Assembly (NCBI RefSeq): GCF_013466425.1 | Contig: NZ_CP059165.1 | Location: 558,001 to 622,000 of the forward strand | DNA length: 64,000 nt | Direction: 5' to 3' | Source of the DNA: Mycobacterium vicinigordonae | GTDB lineage: Bacteria; Actinomycetota; Actinomycetes; Mycobacteriales; Mycobacteriaceae | Shown here: one piece after another, positions 1 to 9,590 of the stretch | Layout of the letters: the number at the start of each line of letters is the position of its first letter | Position numbering within the stretch: the first letter of the stretch is position 1 | Notes under the pieces: model-generated | What the model was told of the DNA's origin: nothing | What the model saw: the letters and a program-made list of their open reading frames with translations, nothing else | The model's database searches: none | Position numbers and translations under genes: made by a program

Positions 1-56
1 ACTGAAACCGCACGATCGTCGTGTGCCACTGGTGCCTCCATCCGCCGTCAGCATAG

Positions 57-87
57 CGGCGGCACTGAAAGGCGCCTTTCGCCGCCG
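57..87. promoter_or_regulatory. Nested inverted repeat upstream of the CoA ligase (operator or terminator)
   Basis: Bases 67-80 (GAAAGGCGCCTTTC) form a perfect 14-base palindrome. It is flanked by outer arms CGGCGGC (57-63) and GCCGCCG (81-87), so 57-87 can fold into a long hairpin with a 3-nt bulge. A TAATAT hexamer, a plausible -10 box, starts at 91. The palindrome would therefore lie near the -35 region of a promoter for the ligase at 167, a typical operator position. There is no T-run, but it could also be the terminator of a gene left of the window. The role is inferred from position only. Confidence 0.45.
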
Positions 88-166
88 AGCTAATATCCCG
101 AAAAATTGACGATCATAAGAGAACAGACATATACTTTCGGCAACATCTGGCCGCGAAAGGTCGACT

Positions 167-1792
167 ATGTTCATGTCATCCACGGCGCACGTCGATACGT
201 TCTGTCGCGACCGCCTACCGCCGATGGACCAGTGGCCGGCGTTCGAGTTCACGTTGCCGGCACTGCGCTATCCAGAACGGCTAAACTGCGCAGTTGCCTT
301 GCTCGACGAAGTGGTCGAAACCCTGGGCGGTGCGCGGCCATGCGTAATCACCGCGGACGAAACCTGGTCCTACGCAGAAGTTTTACGGCGTGCCAACCAA
401 ATCGCGCAGGTACTCTGCGAAGACCTGGGGTTGGTTCCGGGTCAGCGAGTGATGCTGCGAGGGCCCAACAATCCGTGGCTAGTGGCTTGTTGGTTCGCGG
501 TCCTGAAAGCCGGTGCGGTGGTCGTCACGACAACACCGCTGCTGCGCAGCGGTGAACTACGTCAACTGATCGACGTCACCGCGCCCACGATCGCGATATC
601 CGACCACCGCTATAGCCGGGAAATGGTGGCCGCATTGGACGGCACGGGATCGGTTGTGGCTGTCCAGTATGGTAGCCGACTTGCCGACGACCTGATCATG
701 TTGGCGGCTAGGAAATCTGGCGCATTTGCCAACGTCGATACGGCTGCCGACGACGTCGCGTTGCTGGCGCCCACATCCGGTACCACCGGCGCAGCCAAAG
801 CCACCATGCAGTTTCACCGTGACGTGCTCGCCGTTGCGGACACCTTTGGTGCCGGCGTGGTAGGCGCAACCCCCGAAGACGTCTTCACCGGAACTCCGTC
901 GCTTGCCTTCACTTACGGGCTGGGGGCGTTGCTGGTCATCCCGCTGCGAATTGGAGCAGCTACCGTACTGCTGGAGAAACCGACGACTGATGCCATCGTC
1001 TGCGCAGTAGCCAAACTCGGAGCGACGATCCTATTCACAGCGCCCACTGCGTACCGAACACTGATTCGAGAAGGCAAGGCGTCGGCCCTAGCTGGTGTGC
1101 GGCGCTGTATGTCAGCGGGCGAGCATCTACCGGAATGGGTGTGGCACAAGTTTTTCGAGCAATCCGGTCTCCCGATCTTCGATGGACTCGGTTCGACCGA
1201 GATGATGCACGTATTCATCTCGGCGACTCCGGGCAGCGTCAAGCCGGGTTCGACCGGTCGGGTGGTGCCTGGCTATCGCGCCGAGATCGTCGACAGCCAG
1301 GGGTGTCCGGTGGGCAACGGGATCCCCGGCCGTCTTGCCGTGATCGGGCCAACGGGATGTCGGTACCTTGCGGACGCGCGACAGCGTGACTACGTGCAGC
1401 ACGGCTGGAATATCACCGGCGACATTTACCTTCGTGACCAAGACGGCTACTTCTGGTATCAGGGTCGCAGCGACGACATGATCGTGTCGTCCGGCTACAA
1501 CATCTCCGGTGTCGAAATTGAACAGGCGATGGAGAGCCATCCCGACGTAGTCGAGTGCGCGGTTACCGGAAAACCGGACCGCGATCGGGGAATGGTGGTT
1601 CACGCCACAGTGGTGTTGCAGGCTGGAATCGACGGAGACGCTGACACGGTGCAGCGGTTACAGTCTCACGTCAAGCAACTGCTAGCGCCCTACAAATATC
1701 CCCGCAGCGTCGAGTTCACCGATTCGCTGCCCCGAACCGCGACGGGCAAGGTCAAACGATCGCAGTTACGCGGGAAGGACGAGGCCGGTTGA
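167..1792 (+). CDS. 2-aminobenzoate (anthranilate)-CoA ligase-like AMP-forming ligase
   Basis: A 541-residue ANL-superfamily ligase, predicted to turn an aromatic acid, ATP and CoA into the aryl-CoA thioester in the cytoplasm. Visible motifs are the ATP loop TSGTTGAAKA (about residues 203-212), the hinge-region block GRSDDMIVSSGYNISG (about 435-455) and the C-terminal TATGK lysine motif. The N-terminus (AHVDTF..DRLPP..QWP, YPERLNCA) resembles, from memory, 2-aminobenzoate-CoA ligases more than fatty acyl ligases. GAAAGG lies about 6 nt before ATG 167; ATG 173 is an alternative start. It is followed after 81 bp by the monooxygenase/OYE gene, the usual partner of this ligase in the aryl-CoA epoxidation/reduction route. 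Anthranilate and salicylate cannot be told apart by eye. Confidence 0.85.
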   Translation: MFMSSTAHVDTFCRDRLPPMDQWPAFEFTLPALRYPERLNCAVALLDEVVETLGGARPCVITADETWSYAEVLRRANQIAQVLCEDLGLVPGQRVMLRGPNNPWLVACWFAVLKAGAVVVTTTPLLRSGELRQLIDVTAPTIAISDHRYSREMVAALDGTGSVVAVQYGSRLADDLIMLAARKSGAFANVDTAADDVALLAPTSGTTGAAKATMQFHRDVLAVADTFGAGVVGATPEDVFTGTPSLAFTYGLGALLVIPLRIGAATVLLEKPTTDAIVCAVAKLGATILFTAPTAYRTLIREGKASALAGVRRCMSAGEHLPEWVWHKFFEQSGLPIFDGLGSTEMMHVFISATPGSVKPGSTGRVVPGYRAEIVDSQGCPVGNGIPGRLAVIGPTGCRYLADARQRDYVQHGWNITGDIYLRDQDGYFWYQGRSDDMIVSSGYNISGVEIEQAMESHPDVVECAVTGKPDRDRGMVVHATVVLQAGIDGDADTVQRLQSHVKQLLAPYKYPRSVEFTDSLPRTATGKVKRSQLRGKDEAG

Positions 1793-1873
1793 TGAGTTAT
1801 CCCGATTGATGCGATCGGCGTCAAACCTCGTCTACTGCAACGGATAATGCTCGACTTCAACGGAGATGAAACT

Positions 1874-4267
1874 GTGCAAATCGCGATAATCGGCGGGGGA
1901 CCCGGTGGCCTGTACTTTGCCGCCTTGGTCAAACAACTGAATCCGCATCACCAGGTGACGGTCTGGGAGCGCAACGCTGCCGACGACACTTTCGGCTTCG
2001 GAGTAGTGTTCAGCGATGAGACGCTCGACGGTATCGCACTGGCCGACACCGCGGTTTATCGGCAGATGGAGCGTGAATTCGCCCGATGGGAAGACATCGA
2101 TATTCATCTACGGGGTACCGCCCACACCTCCGGTGGTCACGGATTCGCGGCCATGAGCCGCAAGCGACTGTTGTGCATCTTGCAGGCGCGCTGCCATGAA
2201 CTTGGCGTGCAGGTGCACTTCAACCGGGAGGCTCCGCCTGTCGAAGAACTCATGGCCACAGCCGATTTGGTGGTCGCAGCCGATGGTGTCAATTCCGCGA
2301 CACGGAACCGCTATTCCGACGAGTTCGGGACGACGCTGGAAAACGGCAAGAACAAGTACATCTGGCTGGGTACCGACAGGGTGTTCGAGGCCTTCACCTT
2401 CGTCATTCGTGAAGAATCCTGCGGGGTAATGCAGGTGCACGCCTATCCCTATGGGCCGGACGGGAGCACCGTCATCGTCGAGATGCGTGACGAAGTCTGG
2501 CGCCGTGGCGGATTCGACCAGTCGCCCGATCACCCACTCGCGCCAGGCGAGAGCGACGAACGTTCGATTTCGATGCTCGGCGGTGTGCTCGGGGACGTCA
2601 TCGGAGATCACCGCGTACTACTCAACAACTCCCGCTGGTCTAACTTCACGACCGTGCGCAATCGCGTTTGGCGGCACGGCAATCTCGTACTGCTGGGCGA
2701 CGCCGCCCACACCGCCCACTTCTCCATCGGGTCGGGTACGAAACTGGCCATGGAAGATGCGTTGACGCTGGCCGCCTGCCTGCACGAACATCCGGAGCTC
2801 GAAGACGTCCTGCAATCCTATGAGTCGGAGCGCAGGCCAGTCGTCGAATCCACCCAACGCGCGGCTCAAGCCAGCCTGGAGTGGTTCGAAAACATTGCGC
2901 AGTACGTTCACCAGGATCCGCGTCAGTTTGCTTTCAATATCCTGACACGGAGTCGTCGCATCACCCACGAGAACCTGCGAACAAGAGACCCTCGATTCAC
3001 CGAACACACGGAGGTCTGGTACGCCGAAGAACAAGTGCGCCAGCACCATCACGACGAGCCGGCATTCGTCAGCCCGCCGATGTTCCAGCCGTACAGTGTG
3101 CGCGGACTGAGGTTGAAAAATCGGGTGCTGGTCTCCTCAATGGATATGTATTGTTCGGCTAACGGTGTTCCGGGTGACTTTCACCTCGTCCATCTGGGCA
3201 GCAAGGCGCTCGGAGGAGCGGCGCTGGTAATGACCGAGATGGTGTGCGTGTCTCCGATCGGGCGGATCACACCGGGATGCGCCGGTCTCTATACAGCAGA
3301 GCAGGAGAGGTCGTGGCGGCGAATCGTCGACTTCGTTCATGCGCAGAGTGACGCGAAAATCGGTGTGCAACTAGGTCATTCCGGCCGTAAGGGATCCACA
3401 AGAGTGATGTGGGAGGGTATCGATGAGCCCCTGTCGGCAGGAAACTGGCGGATCATCGCACCCTCGCCGTTGAAGTACGGACCCGACAACCAAACGCCTC
3501 GGGAAGTTACCCGCGCCGATCTCGACCAAATTGCAGAACAATTCGTAGATGCTGCCGCTGCGGCCGCTCGCGCGGGCTTCGATCTACTGGAATTGCATTG
3601 TGCCCACGGCTATCTGCTTTCGTCATTCCTTTCCCCGCTCTCGAACATTCGCACTGACGAGTACGGTGGATGCTTGGACAACCGACTACGCTTCCCGCTG
3701 CGCGTTTTCGACGCTGTCCGCGATGTCTGGCCATCGGAACGCCCCATGTCGGTGCGGATTTCAGCGACCGATTGGGCACCCGGAGGAATCGGGATAGACG
3801 ACGCCGTAGAGGTGGCACGTGCTTTTGCCGAACATGGCGCGGACATTATCAACGTCTCGACTGGCCAAGTGGTTAAGGACGAAGCACCTGCATACGGGCG
3901 GAGCTACCAGACACCTTTTGCCGACCGCATCCGGAACGAAGTAGGTTCCGCGTACCGGACCGGTGTTGTCGCGGTGGGAGCGATTTCGTCATACGACGAC
4001 GCCAACTCGGTGCTGCTCGCCGGGCGCGCCGACTTGGTGGCCATTGGGCGCACCCATCTCTACGACCCGCACTGGACCCTGCATGCGGCGGCCGACCAGG
4101 ACTACAGCGGGCCGGGCAGCGACTGGATCGAGCAGTTCAAAGCCGGCAGCCGCAAGCCGCCGACCGGCAACACCGAGAAGCCGCGTCCGCGCCTGGAACT
4201 CATGCGTAACAACATCGCGTCGCCGCCGCCCCGGCGGTGGACGCCGGCAACGATGAGTAGCTCGTGA
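1874..4267 (+). CDS. Bifunctional aryl-CoA monooxygenase / old-yellow-enzyme reductase (2-aminobenzoyl-CoA monooxygenase/reductase or salicylyl-CoA 5-hydroxylase type)
   Basis: A fusion of an N-terminal FAD monooxygenase (residues 1 to about 390: dinucleotide motif GGGPGG near the start, LLGDAAHTAHFSIGSG for the second FAD contact) and a C-terminal old-yellow-enzyme flavin reductase (from about 403: FQPYSVRGLRLKNR, QLGHSGRKG, HCAHGYLLSSFLSPLSN). Known enzymes with this arrangement hydroxylate and reduce 2-aminobenzoyl-CoA, or 5-hydroxylate salicylyl-CoA; length (797 residues) fits. I chose GTG 1874 because GGAGA sits 7 nt upstream and the protein then begins directly with the Rossmann strand MQIAIIGGGPGG, as in the family; the longer ATG 1847 start adds nine residues with no support. 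It is probably co-transcribed with the ligase 81 bp upstream. Confidence 0.88.
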   Translation: MQIAIIGGGPGGLYFAALVKQLNPHHQVTVWERNAADDTFGFGVVFSDETLDGIALADTAVYRQMEREFARWEDIDIHLRGTAHTSGGHGFAAMSRKRLLCILQARCHELGVQVHFNREAPPVEELMATADLVVAADGVNSATRNRYSDEFGTTLENGKNKYIWLGTDRVFEAFTFVIREESCGVMQVHAYPYGPDGSTVIVEMRDEVWRRGGFDQSPDHPLAPGESDERSISMLGGVLGDVIGDHRVLLNNSRWSNFTTVRNRVWRHGNLVLLGDAAHTAHFSIGSGTKLAMEDALTLAACLHEHPELEDVLQSYESERRPVVESTQRAAQASLEWFENIAQYVHQDPRQFAFNILTRSRRITHENLRTRDPRFTEHTEVWYAEEQVRQHHHDEPAFVSPPMFQPYSVRGLRLKNRVLVSSMDMYCSANGVPGDFHLVHLGSKALGGAALVMTEMVCVSPIGRITPGCAGLYTAEQERSWRRIVDFVHAQSDAKIGVQLGHSGRKGSTRVMWEGIDEPLSAGNWRIIAPSPLKYGPDNQTPREVTRADLDQIAEQFVDAAAAAARAGFDLLELHCAHGYLLSSFLSPLSNIRTDEYGGCLDNRLRFPLRVFDAVRDVWPSERPMSVRISATDWAPGGIGIDDAVEVARAFAEHGADIINVSTGQVVKDEAPAYGRSYQTPFADRIRNEVGSAYRTGVVAVGAISSYDDANSVLLAGRADLVAIGRTHLYDPHWTLHAAADQDYSGPGSDWIEQFKAGSRKPPTGNTEKPRPRLELMRNNIASPPPRRWTPATMSSS

Positions 4268-4424
4268 AGCCGCGGCGGCGGCGGGGGCTTGCTCCGCTGA
4301 ACGCGACCATTATCGCAAGGCGCTCGCGCTGCTTCCCCTCGCAGGTACACTGCACGGGATGCGACCTTGACGGCGCTACTAGCCGCAGGTCGCCGCAGTA
4401 GAGCCGGGCTGAGGGTGCGACAAC

Positions 4425-6725
4425 GTGAGACGGTGCGAAGGCAATCTGCCCGCTGAGGTCACCGACTTTATTGGTCGGCGTCGTGAACTAGCGAGTTTGC
4501 GCGCGCAGCTTGCCAATTCGCGCCTAATGACGTTGACGGGCGCTGGTGGGGTCGGAAAGACGCGGATGGCCCTTGAAGTCGCCCGCGATGTGCAGCGCGC
4601 ATTCCACGACGGCACGTGGTTCGTCGAATTGGCGGCTTTGCAGGATGCTGCATTGGTGGCTGACGCGGTGGCCGACGCATTGGGGGTGATCAAGCACACC
4701 ACGCGGTCGCCGCTGCTGCAGCTACAACGTCACCTGGAGAACAAACATCTTCTGGTCATCCTGGATAACTGCGAGCATCTCAGTGACTCGTGCGCGCAAT
4801 TAGTCAGTGCGCTGCTGCGCACGTCACCGAACTTGCACATCCTGGTCACCAGTCGTCATTCGCTTGGTGTGTTCGGGGAACAGATCTTCACGGTGCCGCC
4901 CATGTCGACACCCAGTTCGGCCACCGATCTCGACGCGTCGTCGTTAGATCGTTTCGATTCGGTGGCGCTGCTGTGTGCCCGCGCCTCCGATTGCGGGTCG
5001 GGGTTCGTGGTCACCGACGAGAACAGCAGGTTGGTGGCTCGGCTGTGTGAACGTCTCGACGGCATACCGTTGGCTATCGAACTCGCGGCCGCGCGGCTGC
5101 GAACGCTCACTGTTGCCGATGTCCTGGAGCGACTGGACCGTCGGTTTCAGTTGCTTACCGCCGGCGACAGCTCGGCTCTACCGCGACATCAGACACTGCA
5201 GGCGCTGATCGACTGGAGTCATGCGCTGTGCTCAACGAGCGAGCAACGGTTATGGGCGCAATTGTCGGTGTTCGCCGGCAGCTTCGACCTGGCTGCCGTA
5301 GAAACAGTATGCGACGGACCGGATTTCGCCGCCGACGAACTTGTCGACCTTGTTGATGCGCTGGTCCGTAAGTCGATTCTGATCGCGGAGCCCGGTAGGG
5401 ATCGTAAACGATATCGGCTATTGGAAACCGTTCGCGAACATGGCGCGGCGCGGCTTGCGACAGCCGACCGCGATCGCCTCGAGGAGGCACACCGCGAATA
5501 CTTTTGCGCGGTTGCGCAGCGCAGCCTCGCCGAATGGTGCGGACCCGAACAAGCGGACTGGCTGGTCCGGCTTCGGGAAGACTTCGCCAACCTACGTAGC
5601 GCGCTTGACAGCTATTTGGAATCGGGATTCGTCAACGAGGCATGTGCGTTGGCCTCAGCGCTGCAATGGTATTGGATTGCCGGGGGCAACATCGGTGAAG
5701 GTCGCCGTTGGCTCGGTGAGGCACTGCGGATCGCCGACGCCAGACCCGCGAGCCTTGCACAGGGCCGCGCCATGTGGGTCGACGCGTACCTGGCGCTGCT
5801 ACGAGGGGAGCTGGCAGACGCCCAAAGCCGACTCGATCAAGTCGAACATCTTGATCGGGGCTTTCAGATGCCGGCCGGCGCAGTGGCGCAACTGCGTGGC
5901 ATGGCTGCCCTGTTCCACGGCGATCTGGTACGCGCGCGTGGACACTACGAAAACGCGCTGGCCGATTATGAAGAACGCGACGATGGTGTGGCCGCACTGT
6001 ACATGTTGTTTCAACTGGCCGTGGTCTACGTGTTCGCCGGGAACCACGACAAAGCCGCTGCGCTCTGCGAACTTTCAATTCGGCTGAGCGGGCGGTACGG
6101 CGACCGATGGGGCGCGTCGTACACGCTGTGGGCACTGGCGTTGAACAAGTGGACCGTTGGCGACTACCGCGGTGCGGAACAACTGGCCCGGGAAAGCCTC
6201 AAGGTGAAACAAGAGTACGGGGATCACCTTGGCGTCGCGCATATGGTCGAGATGCTTTCGTGGATCGCGGTGTCCGACCGACGTTTCGAGGACGGCGCGC
6301 GTCTGCAGGGTGAGGCCAATGCGGTGTGGGACAGCCTGGGAACGTCGATGGGCAGGTTTGGCAGGCACTTGGCCGAATGCCATCTGAGTACCGAGGCAAG
6401 CCTTCGCCAGGCGCTTGGCGTGCGAGTGGCGGATTCCCTGATCGGGGCCGGGAACCAGATCCCCGGCGGTGCCCTCGCCCTGGGTACCGACAGGCCACCC
6501 GACGCTGCCGAGCCAGCAGTCCCCGCGCGGCTGACCCCGCGGGAAATCGAGGTCGCCACCCTCGTGGCGCGTGGCATGACCAACCGCGAAATCGGCGTTC
6601 AACTGGTGTTGTCCAGCCGCACCATCGATAGTCATGTACAGCACATCCTGACCAAACTCGGATTCAACGGACGCAGCCAGATTGCGGGCTGGGTTGTCGG
6701 CCAACAAAAGCTCGATGCAGTGTGA
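4425..6725 (+). CDS. LuxR-family regulator with N-terminal AAA/NB-ARC-like ATPase
   Basis: A 766-residue regulator. A P-loop GAGGVGKT is at residues 39-46, a Walker-B-like strand LLVILDNCEHL at about 116-126, a long helical TPR-like middle follows, and a LuxR helix-turn-helix begins LTPREIEVATLVARGMTNREIG at residue 703. It resembles the ATPase-LuxR portion of mycobacterial Rv0890c/Rv1358-type proteins but has no adenylate-cyclase domain. Such proteins usually sense an effector through the ATPase/TPR part. The GTG start has GAGGG about 9 nt upstream; an in-frame ATG further up is blocked by a stop. Its position, 157 bp after the aryl-CoA gene and convergent with the lipase, makes it a candidate regulator of the catabolic genes; that link is inference. 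Confidence 0.85.
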   Translation: MRRCEGNLPAEVTDFIGRRRELASLRAQLANSRLMTLTGAGGVGKTRMALEVARDVQRAFHDGTWFVELAALQDAALVADAVADALGVIKHTTRSPLLQLQRHLENKHLLVILDNCEHLSDSCAQLVSALLRTSPNLHILVTSRHSLGVFGEQIFTVPPMSTPSSATDLDASSLDRFDSVALLCARASDCGSGFVVTDENSRLVARLCERLDGIPLAIELAAARLRTLTVADVLERLDRRFQLLTAGDSSALPRHQTLQALIDWSHALCSTSEQRLWAQLSVFAGSFDLAAVETVCDGPDFAADELVDLVDALVRKSILIAEPGRDRKRYRLLETVREHGAARLATADRDRLEEAHREYFCAVAQRSLAEWCGPEQADWLVRLREDFANLRSALDSYLESGFVNEACALASALQWYWIAGGNIGEGRRWLGEALRIADARPASLAQGRAMWVDAYLALLRGELADAQSRLDQVEHLDRGFQMPAGAVAQLRGMAALFHGDLVRARGHYENALADYEERDDGVAALYMLFQLAVVYVFAGNHDKAAALCELSIRLSGRYGDRWGASYTLWALALNKWTVGDYRGAEQLARESLKVKQEYGDHLGVAHMVEMLSWIAVSDRRFEDGARLQGEANAVWDSLGTSMGRFGRHLAECHLSTEASLRQALGVRVADSLIGAGNQIPGGALALGTDRPPDAAEPAVPARLTPREIEVATLVARGMTNREIGVQLVLSSRTIDSHVQHILTKLGFNGRSQIAGWVVGQQKLDAV

Positions 6726-6746
6726 CCACAGTCGCCGGGGCTGCCT

Positions 6747-8075
6747 TCACTGGCCCTCGATCGCCGAGCAGTTCGGCGTGGTCGGGACCCGGTTGAACCG
6801 GTCGGCAATCCACTGCATGGACCTCTCGCCGTCGACAAAGTAGGTCAGCAGGTGATTGGTGTCCGTCTTGTTGAGGAATGGCGGCTGCTCGTTCGTCCAG
6901 AACTCCACGTCGGCGCCTTTGGCACACCAGTCGAGGCCGAGCTGCTTGGCCCCAGCCCACGGAACGAACGGGTCGTAGCGGTTGGAGTCGATGAACACCG
7001 GCGCGGTTGGCTTCAGGGTTCCCAGGCGCTGGGCGGCGAGGATTTCCTTGAGCGGCGAGGACCCCATCAGCTCGCCGAGGTCGGTGTTGAAATACGGTGC
7101 GATATGGCGAAATCCGAAGCTGGCAATTGTTTCGACCAGACACATCACCTGAGTGCGCTGGACGAGTTCGACACCACGTTCGGTCAGGGTGCCCATGAGC
7201 GGACCGGCTACCTCGGGATACGCCGCGGCGACGCCGTTAAGTAGATAACCCAAGGAACCCACCAGCATGCTGCCGTCGGCGAAGGGCATGATCTGGGACA
7301 AATCAGCAGGGGGTGCACCGGCCCAGGCGCCCACCACGTCGAGGTCCGGGGCATACGAGGGGGCCAGCTCGGCGGCCGAGGCAGACGCTTCGCCTCCTTG
7401 CGAATAGCCCCAAAATGCCACCGGCCCTTGGTGGTTAAGGGAAGTACCCGGAAGTCGCATAGCTGCCCGCGCCGCATCGATGAGGACGTGGCCCTGGGAA
7501 ACCCGGTTCATGAAAGGTTGTATCTTGCCTGGGACTCCAAGCCCCTCATAGTCGGTCACCACAATCGCAAATCCGCGTGCGACCATCGTCGCGATGAAGG
7601 TCTCTTCAAAGTTGAACATCAGATCGAAACCTGAATTGCCTACCGAAGCGTGTATCCCCTGATTGAACAATCGGGATGGGGCACATTGCTCCCCGAGGCC
7701 GTACGGCAACGTCCCGAACGCGATGAGGGGACGCGGTCCGTTGCCGGGCCACGGGTTTTCCGGCTCGAGGTACGTGCCGGTGACGGCCACCGGATTCCCG
7801 CGAGTATCGGTGCTGCGGTACATGAGACGTGTCCCGGCCGCCATGAGCGCACCTAGCTGCCCAGATGGCTCCAGTACCAATCTGCTAGGCTCACTTCGGA
7901 TTACATCACCGGGTACACCCGCGGGGAGGGGGTCGGGTGGCGTGTAGAACTCCTGGTACTGGGACTCATCGGCATGTGCGGTCGGCGTCGCGTCGACGCC
8001 GCAGAACCCACTGAAAGCGACAACCGCCAAAGACACGAATGTCATTGACCACCGCCGGATTGGACGGGGCGTCAT
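6747..8075 (-). CDS. Secreted lipase of the LIP (fungal-type secretory lipase) family
   Basis: A 442-residue alpha/beta hydrolase with a Sec signal peptide (basic start, hydrophobic core about residues 12-26, then a PTAHADE cleavage region), so probably exported. The nucleophile elbow is GYSQGG (Ser225); the likely acid and base are Asp368 (in DSNRYDPFVPW) and His408 (in DTNHLL). This matches the LIP family (Pfam PF03583), which mycobacteria carry in several copies. It lies 168 bp downstream of the Rieske oxygenase on the same strand and ends 21 bp from the LuxR regulator (convergent). A link to the aromatic pathway is unclear: it could hydrolyse an esterified substrate outside the cell or be unrelated. 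Confidence 0.87.
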   Translation of the reverse strand: MTPRPIRRWSMTFVSLAVVAFSGFCGVDATPTAHADESQYQEFYTPPDPLPAGVPGDVIRSEPSRLVLEPSGQLGALMAAGTRLMYRSTDTRGNPVAVTGTYLEPENPWPGNGPRPLIAFGTLPYGLGEQCAPSRLFNQGIHASVGNSGFDLMFNFEETFIATMVARGFAIVVTDYEGLGVPGKIQPFMNRVSQGHVLIDAARAAMRLPGTSLNHQGPVAFWGYSQGGEASASAAELAPSYAPDLDVVGAWAGAPPADLSQIMPFADGSMLVGSLGYLLNGVAAAYPEVAGPLMGTLTERGVELVQRTQVMCLVETIASFGFRHIAPYFNTDLGELMGSSPLKEILAAQRLGTLKPTAPVFIDSNRYDPFVPWAGAKQLGLDWCAKGADVEFWTNEQPPFLNKTDTNHLLTYFVDGERSMQWIADRFNRVPTTPNCSAIEGQ

Positions 8076-8243
8076 GGTTATATCCTCTCGGTGTCGAAAT
8101 CAGTCCAAGCCACTTGGCGCCCGGCCTGTGCGGCGATGGGGGTCCAGTCGCGTCTCACCCACCCGCGAAAGTTGTTGAAAAAGAATATTGATTACTGCGT
8201 GAACACAGCAGGGTGATGCTGGCCAGGCGGCAATGTGCCGTTG

Positions 8244-9401
8244 CTAGGGCGCCGCGATACCGCTGGCGTGGTTTGAGGCCAGTTGGCGCCACTTGGTTAT
8301 GCACATGTCCGGCGGGAATAGATGTTCGTTTGCCCAGCCGTCGTGGTCGCGGTAGAACTCTTCTTGCGCTTCGCGTGCCCAGACGTCATCGTCGTTGAAA
8401 CCGTGTAATGCCAAATCGCGCCACTTGGACTCGAATTCGCTTTTGTAGGAGGCAATGTCGTCTGCTGAACGTACTCTGCGCTGTAGCACCTGGAAGTATT
8501 CGTGACTGGTGGCCGTGATGGGAACGTAGAACTCGTATTGGATCAATGAGGGGTCAGGGAATGGATCCACCTTCAGCACCCCCGGCAGCCAGACACTGAC
8601 CTGAGCGGCCACCAGCTTCTCGTCACCGGTTAGTTCGCAGCGCAGCACGGGCTCGCCGCCTAGCCGTGCCTCGAAAACCGGCTGGTAGTTCTGCGCCAGG
8701 TTGTCGACGACACCTTTAGGCCAACCCTCGGAATGCACGCTCATGGCGCCCCGGTCGGCCGGCACGAATCCGAATGGCAGCGCGAGGTTGTTCTGTTGAA
8801 CCAGTGGGGAATTACGGTGCATGAAGATGTGCGTAGTGTCGAAGCCGTTCTCCACACCGAGCCGCCAGTTGGAGGCCACAGTGCGGCGAATCCCGAGGCA
8901 ATGAGTGTCGGAATCCAAGAATCCAGGTGGCACATCGTGGCTGAGGTCGTGGGGTTCAGCGTCGCCGACGAACACGAACACCAGTCCCTGGCGTTCGGTC
9001 ACGGGATACACAGGCACCGAGACCTGACCGATTATCGGCGAGTTAGGCGAAGTCAACACATCGCAGAGTTCTCCATCTTCCAGGCGATAAGTCCAGCCGT
9101 GGTACCAACACGAAACCGTGCCCTTGGCAAAACACAGCGGTTGTGCAGAGAACTTGACCCCACGGTGTGCGCACCGATCGGCGATCGCTCTGACCTGCCC
9201 GTCGCTGCGCGTCAACAGGATTCGTCGACCCAACAGTGTCACCGTCGCGAAGTCGTCCTCTGCCACCTCGTGGCTGAACAGGACCGGGTGCCAGTGGTTG
9301 CTGAATCCATATTCGGCTTGCAGGTAGCGCGGCCACTTCGAAGCCCCAACCGAACCTCCAGCGCCCGTAGCCGCATCAACGCGTTCATCAGCCGAAGTCA
9401 C
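8244..9401 (-). CDS. Rieske non-haem iron oxygenase, carbazole 1,9a-dioxygenase (CarAa)-like
   Basis: Terminal oxygenase component of a ring-hydroxylating dioxygenase. The Rieske [2Fe-2S] ligands are visible as CAHRG and CWYHGW, the mononuclear-iron ligands as NGFDTTHIFMH (Asp, His, His), with the third carboxylate in GFNDDDVWAREA. From memory, these and SVWLPGVLKVDPFP, NHWHPVLFS and the C-terminal KWRQLASNHASGI follow CarAa of carbazole degraders closely along the whole length. No ferredoxin or reductase gene is in the window. Start: AAGGAG directly abuts ATG 9410, too close to serve it, but lies 9 nt from GTG 9401, which I chose. An ORF start at 9521 is unsupported. The gene follows IclR and the Lrp-like gene on the same strand. 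Substrate not proven. Confidence 0.85.
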   Translation of the reverse strand: MTSADERVDAATGAGGSVGASKWPRYLQAEYGFSNHWHPVLFSHEVAEDDFATVTLLGRRILLTRSDGQVRAIADRCAHRGVKFSAQPLCFAKGTVSCWYHGWTYRLEDGELCDVLTSPNSPIIGQVSVPVYPVTERQGLVFVFVGDAEPHDLSHDVPPGFLDSDTHCLGIRRTVASNWRLGVENGFDTTHIFMHRNSPLVQQNNLALPFGFVPADRGAMSVHSEGWPKGVVDNLAQNYQPVFEARLGGEPVLRCELTGDEKLVAAQVSVWLPGVLKVDPFPDPSLIQYEFYVPITATSHEYFQVLQRRVRSADDIASYKSEFESKWRDLALHGFNDDDVWAREAQEEFYRDHDGWANEHLFPPDMCITKWRQLASNHASGIAAP

Positions 9402-9590
9402 TACACTCATCTCCTTGCGCTCGGCGCTAACTCGTGGCCAGGTCACTATCCCCACCCGCGCCGGCAGCCGCATCCGCTGAAATACTGAATTCCCTACCGA
9501 AGCGGCATTGCGTATGGGCAACGGTATGACTTCAACACCGCCGCCAGTCGACGAACGAGATACGTGGCGGATGACGGATGCGGAAGTGCT

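Noticed and set aside
106..555. 149-residue open frame at the window start
   Set aside because: It overlaps the CoA ligase in another frame, has no ribosome site and is Arg-rich with no family motif.
9411..9521. N-terminal extension of the Rieske protein
   Set aside because: The extra 37-40 residues are not family-like, and a strong Shine-Dalgarno at 9411-9416 points to the later start.
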